64,000 nt of DNA from Phycisphaerales bacterium (GTDB lineage Bacteria; Planctomycetota; Phycisphaerae; UBA1845). This document shows, one piece after another, positions 28,058-36,870 of this stretch. Within the stretch, counting starts at the first letter, position 1. Each line of letters begins with the position of its first letter. Under the pieces are notes generated by a model. It saw only the letters and a list, made by a program, of their open reading frames with translations. It was not told where the DNA came from and did no database searches. The stretch is taken from positions 62,001-126,000 of the forward strand of contig JACKHG010000002.1 in the NCBI GenBank assembly GCA_020639115.1, written 5' to 3'. A program made the translations under genes and the position numbers.

Positions 28058-29914
28058 ATGCGACAGGATACCCAGGGCGTTAATCGCCCGGTTCTCATCT
28101 ACGACGGCGACTGCGGGTACTGCAAGCGCAGTGTGCAGCGCTGGCAGATGATCACGCAGGGCCGCGTGGACTACGCGCCGTCGCAGGAGGCTGCCGACCA
28201 GTACCCGCAGGTCCCGCGCGAGCAGTTCGGGCGCAGCGTCGTGCTCATCCAGCCCGACGGCAGCTTCTGCGTCGGGGCGGAGGCGGTGTTCCGCTCGCTG
28301 GCGGTCGTGCCGCACCGGGGCTGGGCCTGGTGGATGTACCGCCGCGTGCCGGGTGTTGCGCCGGTCTCGGAAGCCGCGTATCGCTTCGTCGCGAGCCATC
28401 GCAACCTCATGGCCTGGATCACGCAGACGCTGTGGGGGCCGCAGATCGGTCCCCCCAGCCACCTGCTCACGCGCTGGGTTTTCCTGCGCCTGCTGGGCGT
28501 CGTCTATCTGATCGCCTTCCTGTCGCTCGGCGTGCAGGTCGTCGGCCTGATCGGCGCGCATGGCATCACGCCGGCGGCTGACTACGTGGCGCGGGCCCGC
28601 GACGCCTTGGGGACGACGGCGTGGCAGAAGGTGCCCACGATCTTCCTCTGGCACTGCAGTGATGCCTGGCTGCGCGGCGCCTGCTGGGCGGGTGCGGCGT
28701 GCGCCGTGCTGCTGATCTTCCGCATCGCTCCGATGCTGATGCTCGCGGTGATGTGGGTGCTGTATCTTTCGCTGACCGTCGTGGGCAGCGTTTTCCTGAA
28801 TTTCCAGTGGGACGTGCTGCTGCTCGAAGTCGGCCTGCTGGCGATCTTCTTCGCGCCGCTCCGCCTGCTGCCCCGACTCGAGCGCGAACCGCCGCCCTCG
28901 CGGATCGCGCTGTGGCTGCTGCGCTGGCTGCTGTTTCGCCTGATTTTCCTGTCCGGCGTGGTCAAGCTCACCAGCGGCGACAACACGTGGTTTGACCTGA
29001 CGGCCCTGGATTACCACTACCTCACCCAGCCGCTGCCGACCTGGGTGGCCTGGTACGCCTATCACCTGCCGGCGTGGTTCCAGCACCTCTCCGTCGTCGT
29101 CATGTTCGTGATCGAACTGGGCCTGCCGTTTCTGATCTTCATGCCGCGGCGCGTGCGGTTCGTGGCCGCCGGCGGCATCATGCTGCTGATGGTGCTGATC
29201 GGACTGACCGGCAACTACAACTTCTTCAACCTCATCACGATCGCGCTGTGCATCACGCTGCTGGACGACACGTTTCTGCGGCGGTTTTTCCGGCGGCGTA
29301 CGCGTGCGCGGGTGGAAAGGCCCCGCGCCGTGCCGCTCGCCTGGCCCCGCCGCGCGGTGCTGGGCGTGCTCGCGACGTTCATCGTCTTCGTGAGCGTCGT
29401 GAACGGCATCCGCGGCACGTGGCAATCGGTCACCATCCCCGCGTGGGCGACGGCTCCGGGTGCGTGCATCGCGCCGTGGCGCTGCATCAACGCGTACGGG
29501 TTGTTCCGCGTCATGACCACGCGGCGGGCCGAGATCATCGTCGAGGGCAGCAACGACGGACAGGAGTGGCGCGCGTACGAATTCCGCTGGAAACCCGGGG
29601 ATCCGCTGCGACGGCCCGCGTTCGTCGAACCGCACCAGCCGCGACTCGACTGGCAGATGTGGTTCGCCGCACTGGGCGACTACCGCAGCCCGTCCAACCG
29701 CTGGTTCCTGCTCTTCCTGGAGCGCCTGATGGATGGCGAACCGGACGTGCTGGCGCTGCTGGCGAACAACCCCTTTCCGGAAAACCCGCCGCGGTTCCTG
29801 CGTGCCCGCCTGTTCGACTACCGGTTCACCGACGCGGAAACCCGACGCAAGACAGGCGCATGGTGGACCCGCACCGAACTCGGCCCCTACACGCCAGTCC
29901 TCCGCCGGCGGTAG
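28058..29914 (+). CDS. DCC-family thiol oxidoreductase fused to a lipase-maturation-factor-like membrane protein
   Basis: A 618-residue protein. Residues 10-125 form a DCC domain with the motif YDGDCGYC (residues 15-22), a thioredoxin-like fold with a putative redox pair. The rest holds about six to eight membrane helices and a C-terminal soluble part (EWRAYEFRWKPGD, FEPHQPRLDWQMW-like, near residues 505-545), matching the lipase maturation factor (LMF1) family seen in bacteria. The start at 28058 (MRQDTQ) is preferred over the upstream frame from 27926, which runs into the island boundary. Likely role: membrane-associated folding or modification of exported proteins. Fusion of these two domains is known in bacteria. 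Confidence 0.85.
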   Translation: MRQDTQGVNRPVLIYDGDCGYCKRSVQRWQMITQGRVDYAPSQEAADQYPQVPREQFGRSVVLIQPDGSFCVGAEAVFRSLAVVPHRGWAWWMYRRVPGVAPVSEAAYRFVASHRNLMAWITQTLWGPQIGPPSHLLTRWVFLRLLGVVYLIAFLSLGVQVVGLIGAHGITPAADYVARARDALGTTAWQKVPTIFLWHCSDAWLRGACWAGAACAVLLIFRIAPMLMLAVMWVLYLSLTVVGSVFLNFQWDVLLLEVGLLAIFFAPLRLLPRLEREPPPSRIALWLLRWLLFRLIFLSGVVKLTSGDNTWFDLTALDYHYLTQPLPTWVAWYAYHLPAWFQHLSVVVMFVIELGLPFLIFMPRRVRFVAAGGIMLLMVLIGLTGNYNFFNLITIALCITLLDDTFLRRFFRRRTRARVERPRAVPLAWPRRAVLGVLATFIVFVSVVNGIRGTWQSVTIPAWATAPGACIAPWRCINAYGLFRVMTTRRAEIIVEGSNDGQEWRAYEFRWKPGDPLRRPAFVEPHQPRLDWQMWFAALGDYRSPSNRWFLLFLERLMDGEPDVLALLANNPFPENPPRFLRARLFDYRFTDAETRRKTGAWWTRTELGPYTPVLRRR

Positions 29915-29940
29915 TTCTTCTGTGATGAGTGCCTCGCACT

Positions 29941-30657
29941 ATGAGTCGGCCGCCCACACCACCCGCTATCCCGAGTGACGCCGTCTGCCGGACGTGCGGA
30001 TATGCCCTTCGTGATTTACCAACACCATGCTGCCCGGAATGTGGCCGAGCATTCGATGCGACCGATCCCAAATCCTACCGCAAGCCGGGCGAGGTTTGGT
30101 GGCTGCGTTGGGCGCGACCGCCACGGGGTCAGGCCTACTTCATCGCCGCGATGACCCTGATCGTTGTTCTGGGCGTCAGCAATCCTGGCGGTTACATCTG
30201 GATGACGCTCTGGGTCTGCGCGATGGGCGGTCCGCTGGGCGCACTGGGCCTCATTCTCTGGTATGGCGTTCATTGCGGCGCCTATGGGCTCGCCCGGTCC
30301 CGCGGCCTGCATCTGCGACGTACGAAACGCGCGTGGCTTGGCTGGATCACGACGCCACTTGCCGTCCTGATCATGCTGTCGGCCATACTCACCGACTGGC
30401 CCCTCCGCGCTCGATTCGCGCTGAGTCGTCCCTCCTTTCAGTCCGCGGCCCAGGCGGCCGTGTCCGGAACATCGTCGAGACGCATCCGCTTTGTCGGCCT
30501 GTATTTCGTTGAGCGGACCCGCGTCGAGAATGGTGACGTATATTTCGAGACTGGAGCGGACATGCTCGATCCAGCGGGCTTCATGTATTCCCCCACTCGC
30601 TGCACGCCATCAAATCCCAACTTCATTTCTCAGAATTGGTGCACGTATTCGGATTAG
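29941..30657 (+). CDS. Membrane protein with N-terminal zinc ribbon
   Basis: A 238-residue protein of a type common in Phycisphaerae-like planctomycetes. It has an N-terminal zinc ribbon, CRTCGYALRD and CCPECGRAFD (residues 16-41), then DPKSYRKPG and three or four hydrophobic segments between residues 66 and 160. A short C-terminal soluble part carries LDPAGFMYSP and a terminal NWCTYSD. Function unknown. An alternative GTG start at 29929 adds four residues. Confidence 0.75.
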   Translation: MSRPPTPPAIPSDAVCRTCGYALRDLPTPCCPECGRAFDATDPKSYRKPGEVWWLRWARPPRGQAYFIAAMTLIVVLGVSNPGGYIWMTLWVCAMGGPLGALGLILWYGVHCGAYGLARSRGLHLRRTKRAWLGWITTPLAVLIMLSAILTDWPLRARFALSRPSFQSAAQAAVSGTSSRRIRFVGLYFVERTRVENGDVYFETGADMLDPAGFMYSPTRCTPSNPNFISQNWCTYSD

Positions 30658-30675
30658 CTGCGACAAGTGGACCAA

Positions 30676-31701
30676 TCAGGGCTGGCTCTTCGCACGATCG
30701 AGTTCGGCGGCTGCCGCACGCAGCAACTGCCGCGTCAGTTCCCGGGCATGCGCGAACTCGTTGATCTTCCGTTCGGCGATGCGGCGGGCGCGGATGAGAT
30801 CGTTGTCGCGCTCCACAATCCGCTCGCGCAGGCGATCCTCGGCGCGGTTGACGCGATCCTTCTGCCGCCAGTAGTCGCGCGCCGTCACCAGGCGATCACG
30901 CTCGCGCTCCAGATCCAACTCCAGGTCGCGAATGGCCTCGTCGTCCGACAGCGACAGCAGCGGCAGGGCTGCGACGCGCTTCCGCGTGTCCGCCGCCAGG
31001 TCCAGACACCGATCCAGCGCCCGCAGCGCATCGCGCACCGCGCGGCTCGCGGCGTCGTACCGGTCCGGCGCACGCCGGGCGAAATCGCCCAGCGCGTCGG
31101 AATGCACGCGCGGGTCCGTCAGTGCGCGGTAGCGCGGATCCTGCGCGACCGCCGTGAACGGAGCAACGTAACGCAACCACTCGTCCACGAAGACGTCGTC
31201 GGAGGTCTGGCCACGCTCCACGGTGCTCACCACCGTCCCGGACCGGTTGCGATCGAACCGAAACGCGTCGGTCCCGAACGAACGGCCCCCGAAACGGTCG
31301 CGCCCGAACTGCGTCCGGCGGACGCTCCGGGTTGCGTCAAATCGGGCCGACGAACCCGTCGCCGACGCCGAGTCGTCGAAACGCACGACGTCGCTGAGGA
31401 AGATGAACTGATCCGGCTCGGGCGCATCCAGCACCGGTTCGATCATGGCGCGCAGCGCCGCGAGCTGGTCAGCCGCGTCATCCGGCGTCAACCGCGAAAC
31501 GTATTCCGCACGGCGCACCTCGTCGCGATCGTACGCAACGTCGTCACCGCTGGGCGTCGTCACGATGTAGGCCTCACTCGTACGGGTCACGTCGCCGCGA
31601 ACCTCCACGCCGTTCGTCATGATCAACCGATCCGCCGACGCAGCCGCTGCCGTCCCCAGCCCCGCCGCCAGCAGCACCGTCATGTTCATCTCGCGTCTCA
31701 T
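30676..31701 (-). CDS. Exported coiled-coil protein of unknown function
   Basis: A 341-residue protein. The start at 31701 is supported by AGGAGG seven bases upstream; an ATG at 31719 overlaps that site. A signal peptide ends near residue 23 (AAAASA-DR). Residues 24-60 (LIMTNGVEVRGDV...YIVTTPSGDDVAYDRDEVRR) look like a small beta-barrel of the type found at the start of many planctomycete exported proteins. The last 130 residues are charged heptad-like helices (DLERERDRLVTARDYW, DRLRERIVERDNDL), probably coiled coil. Periplasmic location is inferred. Confidence 0.75.
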   Translation of the reverse strand: MRREMNMTVLLAAGLGTAAAASADRLIMTNGVEVRGDVTRTSEAYIVTTPSGDDVAYDRDEVRRAEYVSRLTPDDAADQLAALRAMIEPVLDAPEPDQFIFLSDVVRFDDSASATGSSARFDATRSVRRTQFGRDRFGGRSFGTDAFRFDRNRSGTVVSTVERGQTSDDVFVDEWLRYVAPFTAVAQDPRYRALTDPRVHSDALGDFARRAPDRYDAASRAVRDALRALDRCLDLAADTRKRVAALPLLSLSDDEAIRDLELDLERERDRLVTARDYWRQKDRVNRAEDRLRERIVERDNDLIRARRIAERKINEFAHARELTRQLLRAAAAELDRAKSQP

Positions 31702-32031
31702 GGCCAACCTCCTGTTCAAGCCTTCACTGCTTTAGACTGTCCTGAACAGGGTTTGGTGAGCAGCCCCCGCCGACCTTTCACGGCCCGCCGAAATTCCGCC
31801 GAAAACCGCATTTTCACGGCCAGAAACGAGGGCGCCCGTGGCGAAACAGCCAGCAACGCCGTTCACGACGGGCGCGCACCCAATGGACCAACCGGAGGCT
31901 TGCCCTCCATCGCGGATGAACCTGCGCCGAAGCGTGCTTGCAGGCCCGGTGCAGCTCGGGTCACCACGTAGCACGACCATCCGACCCTTCTATAATCCGG
32001 GCTGGAACCTGCTTTCAGGAGTACTGACCTC
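31702..32031. other. Divergent promoter region between the coiled-coil gene and gpmI
   Basis: The flanking genes diverge, so both promoters should lie here. No RNA motif, repeat or credible open frame is seen; a CAGGAG site just before 32032 belongs to gpmI. Confidence 0.45.
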
Positions 32032-33654
32032 ATGGCGAACAACTCCAAACGACCCTTCGTGCTGATCGTCCGCGACGGCTGGGGCTCGAACCCCTATCCG
32101 GAATGGAACAAGGCGAACGCCGTCTATCTGGCGAAGACGCCGGTGGACGACCGCCTCATGGCCACCTACCCGCACGTGCTCATTCACACCAGCGGCGAGG
32201 ACGTGGGCCTGCCCGACGGGATCATGGGCAACAGCGAGGTCGGCCATCAGAACATCGGCGCCGGCCGCATCGTCGACCAGGAACTCATGCGCATCACGCG
32301 CACGGTCCGCGACGGCTCGTTCTTCGAGCGGGAGGCGCTGAAGGGCGCGTACGAGCGCGCCGGCAAGACCGGCGGCGCCGTGCACATCATGGGTCTCGTC
32401 AGCGACGCCGGCGTGCACAGCGCCCTCGCGCACCTCTACGCCTGCGTGGAGATGGCGGCTCGGATGGGATTTCCCGGTGACCGCGTCTTCGTTCACGCGT
32501 TCAGCGATGGCCGCGACAGTCCGCCCGATGCGGGCATCACCTACATCCAGCAGGTCGAGGCGCAGCTCAAGAAGCTCGGCGTCGGGCGCGTGGCGTCCGT
32601 GATCGGGCGCTACTACGCGATGGACCGCGACAACCGCTGGGACCGCGTCGAGAAGGCGTACCGGCTGCTGACCGAGGGCAAGGGCTACAAGGCCCGCACC
32701 GCGTCCGAAGCCTTCCAGCACTACTACGACAACCCCACCGAGGCCTCGCGGAAAGGCGACGAGTTCGTCGAGCCGACCGCGGTCTGCCCGGACGGCGCCA
32801 CGCCTCTCGCCACCGTCCAGGACGGCGACAGCGTGATCTTCTTCAATTTCCGCGGCGACCGCCCGCGCGAGCTGACCAAGGCGTTCACCTTCGACACGTT
32901 TCCGTTCGTCGGCAAGGAGAAAGACGGGACGCAGAAGGAGCAGGGCTTCGACCGCGGGGCGAAGCTGGACGTGTACTACGCGACCATGACCGCGTACGAG
33001 CACGGATTGCCCGTCCATGTTATTTTTCCCAAGGTCGACAAGATGCCCAACATCTTCGGGCAGTACATCGCCGACCGGGGGCTGCGCCAGTTCCGCTGCG
33101 CCGAGACGGAGAAATTCCCCCACGTGACGTTCTTCTTCAACGACTACCGCGACGAGCCGTTCCCCGGCGAGGACCGCCAGATCGTCGCCTCGCCGCGCGA
33201 CGTGACCACCTACGACCAGAAGCCGGAAATGAGCGCGCCCGGTGTGACCAAGGTCATGCTCGAGGCGATCGAATCGGGCACCTACGACGCGATCATCCTC
33301 AACTACGCCAACGGCGACATGGTCGGCCACACGGGCAACCTGGAGGCGGCGATCAAGGCCGTCGAGACGGTCGATCACTGCGTGGGGGCGGTGGCCGCCG
33401 CCGTGCAGAAGCAGGGCGGCATGCTTATCGTGACCGCGGATCACGGCAACTGCGAGCAGATGATTGACCCGCAGACCGGTCGCCCGCACACGGCGCACAC
33501 GACGTACGACGTCGAAGCCATCCTGGTGGACGACGCCGTGAAGGGGGCCCAACTGCACACCGGCGGTCGCCTGGCGGACCTGATGCCCACCGCGCTGGCC
33601 ATGATGGGACTCGAGCAGCCCGCGGCCATGACCGGCCGGTCACTGCTGCAGTAG
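32032..33654 (+). CDS. gpmI: 2,3-bisphosphoglycerate-independent phosphoglycerate mutase
   Basis: A 540-residue manganese-dependent enzyme that interconverts 3- and 2-phosphoglycerate in glycolysis and gluconeogenesis. Metal site 1 begins with DGWG (residues 15-18). The phosphoserine nucleophile is Ser68 in IMGNSEVGHQNIGAGR. HAFSDGRDSPPDAG follows near residue 155, and the C-terminal metal ligands are in NYANGDMVGHTGN and VTADHGNCEQM. CAGGAG lies about ten bases before the ATG. The ATP-grasp gene follows after 18 bases and may be co-transcribed. Confidence 0.96.
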   Translation: MANNSKRPFVLIVRDGWGSNPYPEWNKANAVYLAKTPVDDRLMATYPHVLIHTSGEDVGLPDGIMGNSEVGHQNIGAGRIVDQELMRITRTVRDGSFFEREALKGAYERAGKTGGAVHIMGLVSDAGVHSALAHLYACVEMAARMGFPGDRVFVHAFSDGRDSPPDAGITYIQQVEAQLKKLGVGRVASVIGRYYAMDRDNRWDRVEKAYRLLTEGKGYKARTASEAFQHYYDNPTEASRKGDEFVEPTAVCPDGATPLATVQDGDSVIFFNFRGDRPRELTKAFTFDTFPFVGKEKDGTQKEQGFDRGAKLDVYYATMTAYEHGLPVHVIFPKVDKMPNIFGQYIADRGLRQFRCAETEKFPHVTFFFNDYRDEPFPGEDRQIVASPRDVTTYDQKPEMSAPGVTKVMLEAIESGTYDAIILNYANGDMVGHTGNLEAAIKAVETVDHCVGAVAAAVQKQGGMLIVTADHGNCEQMIDPQTGRPHTAHTTYDVEAILVDDAVKGAQLHTGGRLADLMPTALAMMGLEQPAAMTGRSLLQ

Positions 33655-33672
33655 GGACGACGCGAACTCGCT

Positions 33673-34428
33673 ATGGCCACGCCCGTCCTGATCCTGCCGC
33701 CGCGCTACACGCCGGATTCCATCGCGCTGTGGCATGCCGCCACGCGCGCCGGTTGGCGCTCAGAGCGCCTGCAGCAGTGGCGCGTGCCGGACTGGCTGCA
33801 CGGCGAACGCTGCGTCATCTACGGTGAACCGCTGTTTGCCCACGCGATCGCGCCGGAACTCGGCGTGCGGCTGATCGAGCCGGACGCGGACTGGCTCGTG
33901 CACCTGCCGCCGGCCTGCGTGCGCCGCGACGTCCGCTGCACGACGCTCGGGGAGGCGCGGACGGTCAACACGCGCAGCTTCTTCAAGTGTGCGGATGAAA
34001 AGAGCTTCCTCGCGGACGTCTACGCTTGCGGTAACGATATTCCCAACATCGACGTGCTACCCGCGGACACCCTGGTACTTGTCGCCGAGCCGGTACGCTG
34101 GGAGCAGGAGTTCCGCTGTTTCGTGCGTGAGCGCACGCTCGAGGCGATTTCCATCTACATCCGCGACGGGGAGGTCGCGGAGGGCCGCGAAAAGGACTGG
34201 CCCGCGACAGAAGAGGAACTGGCCGCCGCAACTGACTACTGCCAGTCCCTGCTGGCGGACCCAGCCGTTCACCTGCCCGCGGCGCTGGTCATCGACGTGG
34301 GCATCATGGCCGATCGCGGCTGGGCGGTGGTCGAGGCGAATCCCGCGTGGGGCTCGGGGGTCTGCGGCTGCAGCGTGGACGCCGTGCTGCGCGTCATTGA
34401 GACGGCGTGCCCGCCGCAGGACGCCTGA
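33673..34428 (+). CDS. ATP-grasp domain protein (DUF4343-type)
   Basis: A 251-residue protein. The second half has ATP-grasp-like features: PVRWEQEFRCFVRE near residue 139, then LVIDVGIMADRGWAVVEANPAWGSG near residue 206, with the Glu and Asn expected for metal binding in EANPAWGSG. The first half (LPPRYTPDSIALWHAATRAGWRSERL) matches the small N-terminal region of DUF4343 proteins. Such ATP-grasp enzymes join a carboxylate to an amine or thiol; the substrate is unknown. Placed directly after gpmI. Confidence 0.75.
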   Translation: MATPVLILPPRYTPDSIALWHAATRAGWRSERLQQWRVPDWLHGERCVIYGEPLFAHAIAPELGVRLIEPDADWLVHLPPACVRRDVRCTTLGEARTVNTRSFFKCADEKSFLADVYACGNDIPNIDVLPADTLVLVAEPVRWEQEFRCFVRERTLEAISIYIRDGEVAEGREKDWPATEEELAAATDYCQSLLADPAVHLPAALVIDVGIMADRGWAVVEANPAWGSGVCGCSVDAVLRVIETACPPQDA

Positions 34429-34450
34429 GCGGCAAGCGGCCCCGCCGAGC

Positions 34451-35212
34451 TTACGCGTGTCCACCCCCGACTGCGGACTTGAGGAAGTCGACGATTTTCT
34501 GCTCGATCCCGTCCACCTTGCCGAACATGTTCGTGCCGTGGTTGCCGCCCGGGCCGACGACCTCGCCCTTGGCGTTCTCCGCAAGGCCCGCCAGTTCGTC
34601 GACAGCAGCGCGCTCTTTCTCCTCCGACAGCAGGAGAATCGGCACCTTGCGGGTCTCCTTGATGTCCTCGGTCGAGTCCACGCCGAGATAGTGCGTCCCT
34701 GGCGACAGGCACACGACGCCGTCAACGTTCTCGTTGCGCGCGGTGAAGTCGAGCGCCACGCTGCAACCCACGCTGGCGCCCACCACGACGAGCTTGTCCG
34801 GGTCCACGCCGGGCTGCTTGTGCGCCCAATCGACGGCAGCCGCCGCATCCAGATGCATCGCGTTGAAGATGCCCGGATCGCGCTGCTTGACGCGCTGCTC
34901 GAGATGCATGTCCTTCGGCTCAGTGCTCTCCCCGTGGCCGCGCATGTCGATCGCCAGGACCGCGAAACCCGCGTCGTGCAGCGGCCCGACCAGCGGCTTC
35001 CAAGCGCTGCGGTCACTGCGATACATGTGCAGCAGCAGCGCCAGGGGCGCCTCGCCCTCGCCCTGGGCTGGGTAGAAATCGCCGACGATGTGCACCCCAT
35101 CCGCGGTCGTGAACTCCGCCCGCTGGGGCTGGGGTGCCTCCGCCCGGGCGCCCGCCGTCACCAGAGTCACCGCCATCCAACCGCTCAACAACCAGCATAT
35201 GCGCTTGCGCAT
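34451..35212 (-). CDS. Exported alpha/beta hydrolase
   Basis: A 253-residue protein. The start at 35212 follows GGAGG at a normal spacing, and the signal peptide ends near residue 24 (AGARA-EA); the much longer open frame to 35581 is rejected. The alpha/beta-hydrolase nucleophile elbow GASVGCSV puts the catalytic Ser at residue 147. The oxyanion loop LLHMYRSDRSAW lies near residue 61, the RGHGES motif near residue 91, and the catalytic His is probably in GGNHGTNMF near the end. Likely a secreted or periplasmic esterase or dienelactone-hydrolase-like enzyme. Confidence 0.85.
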   Translation of the reverse strand: MRKRICWLLSGWMAVTLVTAGARAEAPQPQRAEFTTADGVHIVGDFYPAQGEGEAPLALLLHMYRSDRSAWKPLVGPLHDAGFAVLAIDMRGHGESTEPKDMHLEQRVKQRDPGIFNAMHLDAAAAVDWAHKQPGVDPDKLVVVGASVGCSVALDFTARNENVDGVVCLSPGTHYLGVDSTEDIKETRKVPILLLSEEKERAAVDELAGLAENAKGEVVGPGGNHGTNMFGKVDGIEQKIVDFLKSAVGGGHA

Positions 35213-35642
35213 CCCAACCTCCGAATCTGTCTGGCCCCGTGTCGTCGTAACGCTCGCCGTGGCGCGAATAACCGGCCCGCCGACCGACATTTTCGCCTCC
35301 GCTTGTACTTCCCGGACTGGAGGGTATATCACAGTGGCGGGATTCGACATCCGACCGCGCTGTAGCGGCGGGACAGACGCGACCGTCGAATCGACTGGCG
35401 CCATCAGGTTCATGAGATTACGACGATGCGCGGCTCCAGGCCAGCCGCATCGTGCCGGTGGCTGAATCAGCCTGACCGAGCGAACTCCGGGCCTCCAGCG
35501 GGTGCCCGTCACAATTCCGTACACGAACGCCGCGGCGAAGGCCGTCGGGCAGCGATGCCCGGCGGCCTTCGTCATTGACAATCACCCGACACCCCCAAGA
35601 CCCCGTCTTGACGTTTCCGTAACCCTACCTAACCTCTCGCCG
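35213..35642. other. Intergenic region with a strong hairpin at 35537-35570
   Basis: Lies between the hydrolase gene (minus) and the DUF4032 gene (plus). GAAGGCCGTCGGGCA pairs with TGCCCGGCGGCCTTC (one G-U pair) around a GCGA loop. There is no T-tract on either side, so it may be a regulatory or insulating structure rather than an intrinsic terminator. The rest shows nothing recognisable. Confidence 0.5.
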
Positions 35643-36866
35643 ATGCCCGAATACCTCCCCAGCCCGAGCAACCTGCTCTCCGCGACCATCCGCCGCGGCC
35701 ATCCGGGCTTTCTCGACCTGCCCTGGGGTGTCCCGCTGGATGAGTGGAAGAACTGCTGCCCGCGGGTCGAGGAGTTGCCGCGGGGTCTCAGCCGGCATCC
35801 CGTCCTGTTCGTCAGCTATGACGACGCGCTCTACGCCCTGAAGGAACTGCCGGACGGACTGGCCGTTCGCGAATACGACGTCCTGCGCGAGCTCGAGGAG
35901 CGCCGCCTGCCGTCTGTCCGACCTGTCGGACATGCCCGTGTCCGACAGAATGACTTGGTTGTCAGCCTCCTGATCACGCAATACCTCGATCATGCCATGC
36001 CGTACCACGCGCTGTTCATGCGCTCCAGCCTGGTCCGCTATCGGGATCACCTGCTGGATGCCATGGCGGTTCTGCTCGTTCAGTTGCACCTCGCCGGCGT
36101 GTTCTGGGGTGACTGCTCGCTGAGCAACACGCTGTTTCGCCGCGACGCCGGCCGGCTGAACGCGTACTTCGTCGATGGCGAGACATCAGAGGTGCGCGAC
36201 GAGATCTCGGACGGCATGCGTCGCAGCGATCTCGACATCATGCTTGAGAACGTCTACGGAGGTTTGCTCGATCTGGATGCGATGGGCTCGCTGCCCGCCC
36301 GATTCCCGGTGGACGACATCGGCCCCTACATCCGCAGCAAGTACGAAGCCCTCTGGCACCAAGTGACCCGCGAGGAAGTCGTGCGCGCCGACGAGCAGTT
36401 TCGTATCGAGGAGCGCGTCCGCGCCCTCAACGACCTGGGCTTCTCCGTCGATCAGATCGATCTCTTCGCAGCCGAGACCGGCGACCGGCTGCGACTCCGG
36501 GCCCAGGTCGCCGACCGGCACTTTCACCGCGACACGCTGCACTCGCTGACCGGGCTGGACCCGGAAGAGATGCAGGCGCGGCAGATGCTCAACGAGATCA
36601 ACGAACGGCGGGCGATCCTCTCCGCCCACGAGAACCGCTCGATTCCGCTCAGTTCCGCGGCGCACAACTGGCTGCGCGAGACGTATCTGCCCACGGTTCA
36701 GAAGCTGCTGGACGGATTGCCCAAGTCGGTCGACCCGGCGGAGATCTACTGCCAGCTTCTGGAGCACAAGTGGTATCTGTCGGAGCGGGCCGGGCACGAC
36801 GTGGGATTGGCTGCGGCAATCGCCGATTTCGTGCGCGGCGACCTGCGCCATGTGCGGGAGGCCTGA
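35643..36866 (+). CDS. DUF4032-type kinase-like protein
   Basis: A 407-residue protein. The start at 35643 (MPEYLPSPSN) is preferred because the upstream extension from 35502 overlaps the intergenic hairpin. The N-terminal half resembles the DUF4032/lipopolysaccharide-kinase fold: FVSYDDALYALKELPD with a candidate ATP-binding Lys, RPVGHARV, a catalytic-loop-like GVFWGDCSLSNTLFR near residue 157, and YFVDGETSEV in the place of the metal-binding DFG-type motif. The C-terminal half is helical. The substrate is unknown. Confidence 0.78.
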   Translation: MPEYLPSPSNLLSATIRRGHPGFLDLPWGVPLDEWKNCCPRVEELPRGLSRHPVLFVSYDDALYALKELPDGLAVREYDVLRELEERRLPSVRPVGHARVRQNDLVVSLLITQYLDHAMPYHALFMRSSLVRYRDHLLDAMAVLLVQLHLAGVFWGDCSLSNTLFRRDAGRLNAYFVDGETSEVRDEISDGMRRSDLDIMLENVYGGLLDLDAMGSLPARFPVDDIGPYIRSKYEALWHQVTREEVVRADEQFRIEERVRALNDLGFSVDQIDLFAAETGDRLRLRAQVADRHFHRDTLHSLTGLDPEEMQARQMLNEINERRAILSAHENRSIPLSSAAHNWLRETYLPTVQKLLDGLPKSVDPAEIYCQLLEHKWYLSERAGHDVGLAAAIADFVRGDLRHVREA

Positions 36867-36870
36867 CGCC

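Noticed and set aside
29941..30657. Frameshift near the end of the zinc-ribbon membrane protein
   Set aside because: The final residues (NWCTYSD) fit the usual aromatic C-terminus of these proteins, and other frames do not extend the likeness.
35537..35570. Intrinsic terminator
   Set aside because: The hairpin is strong but neither side has a T-run, so it is only noted as a hairpin.
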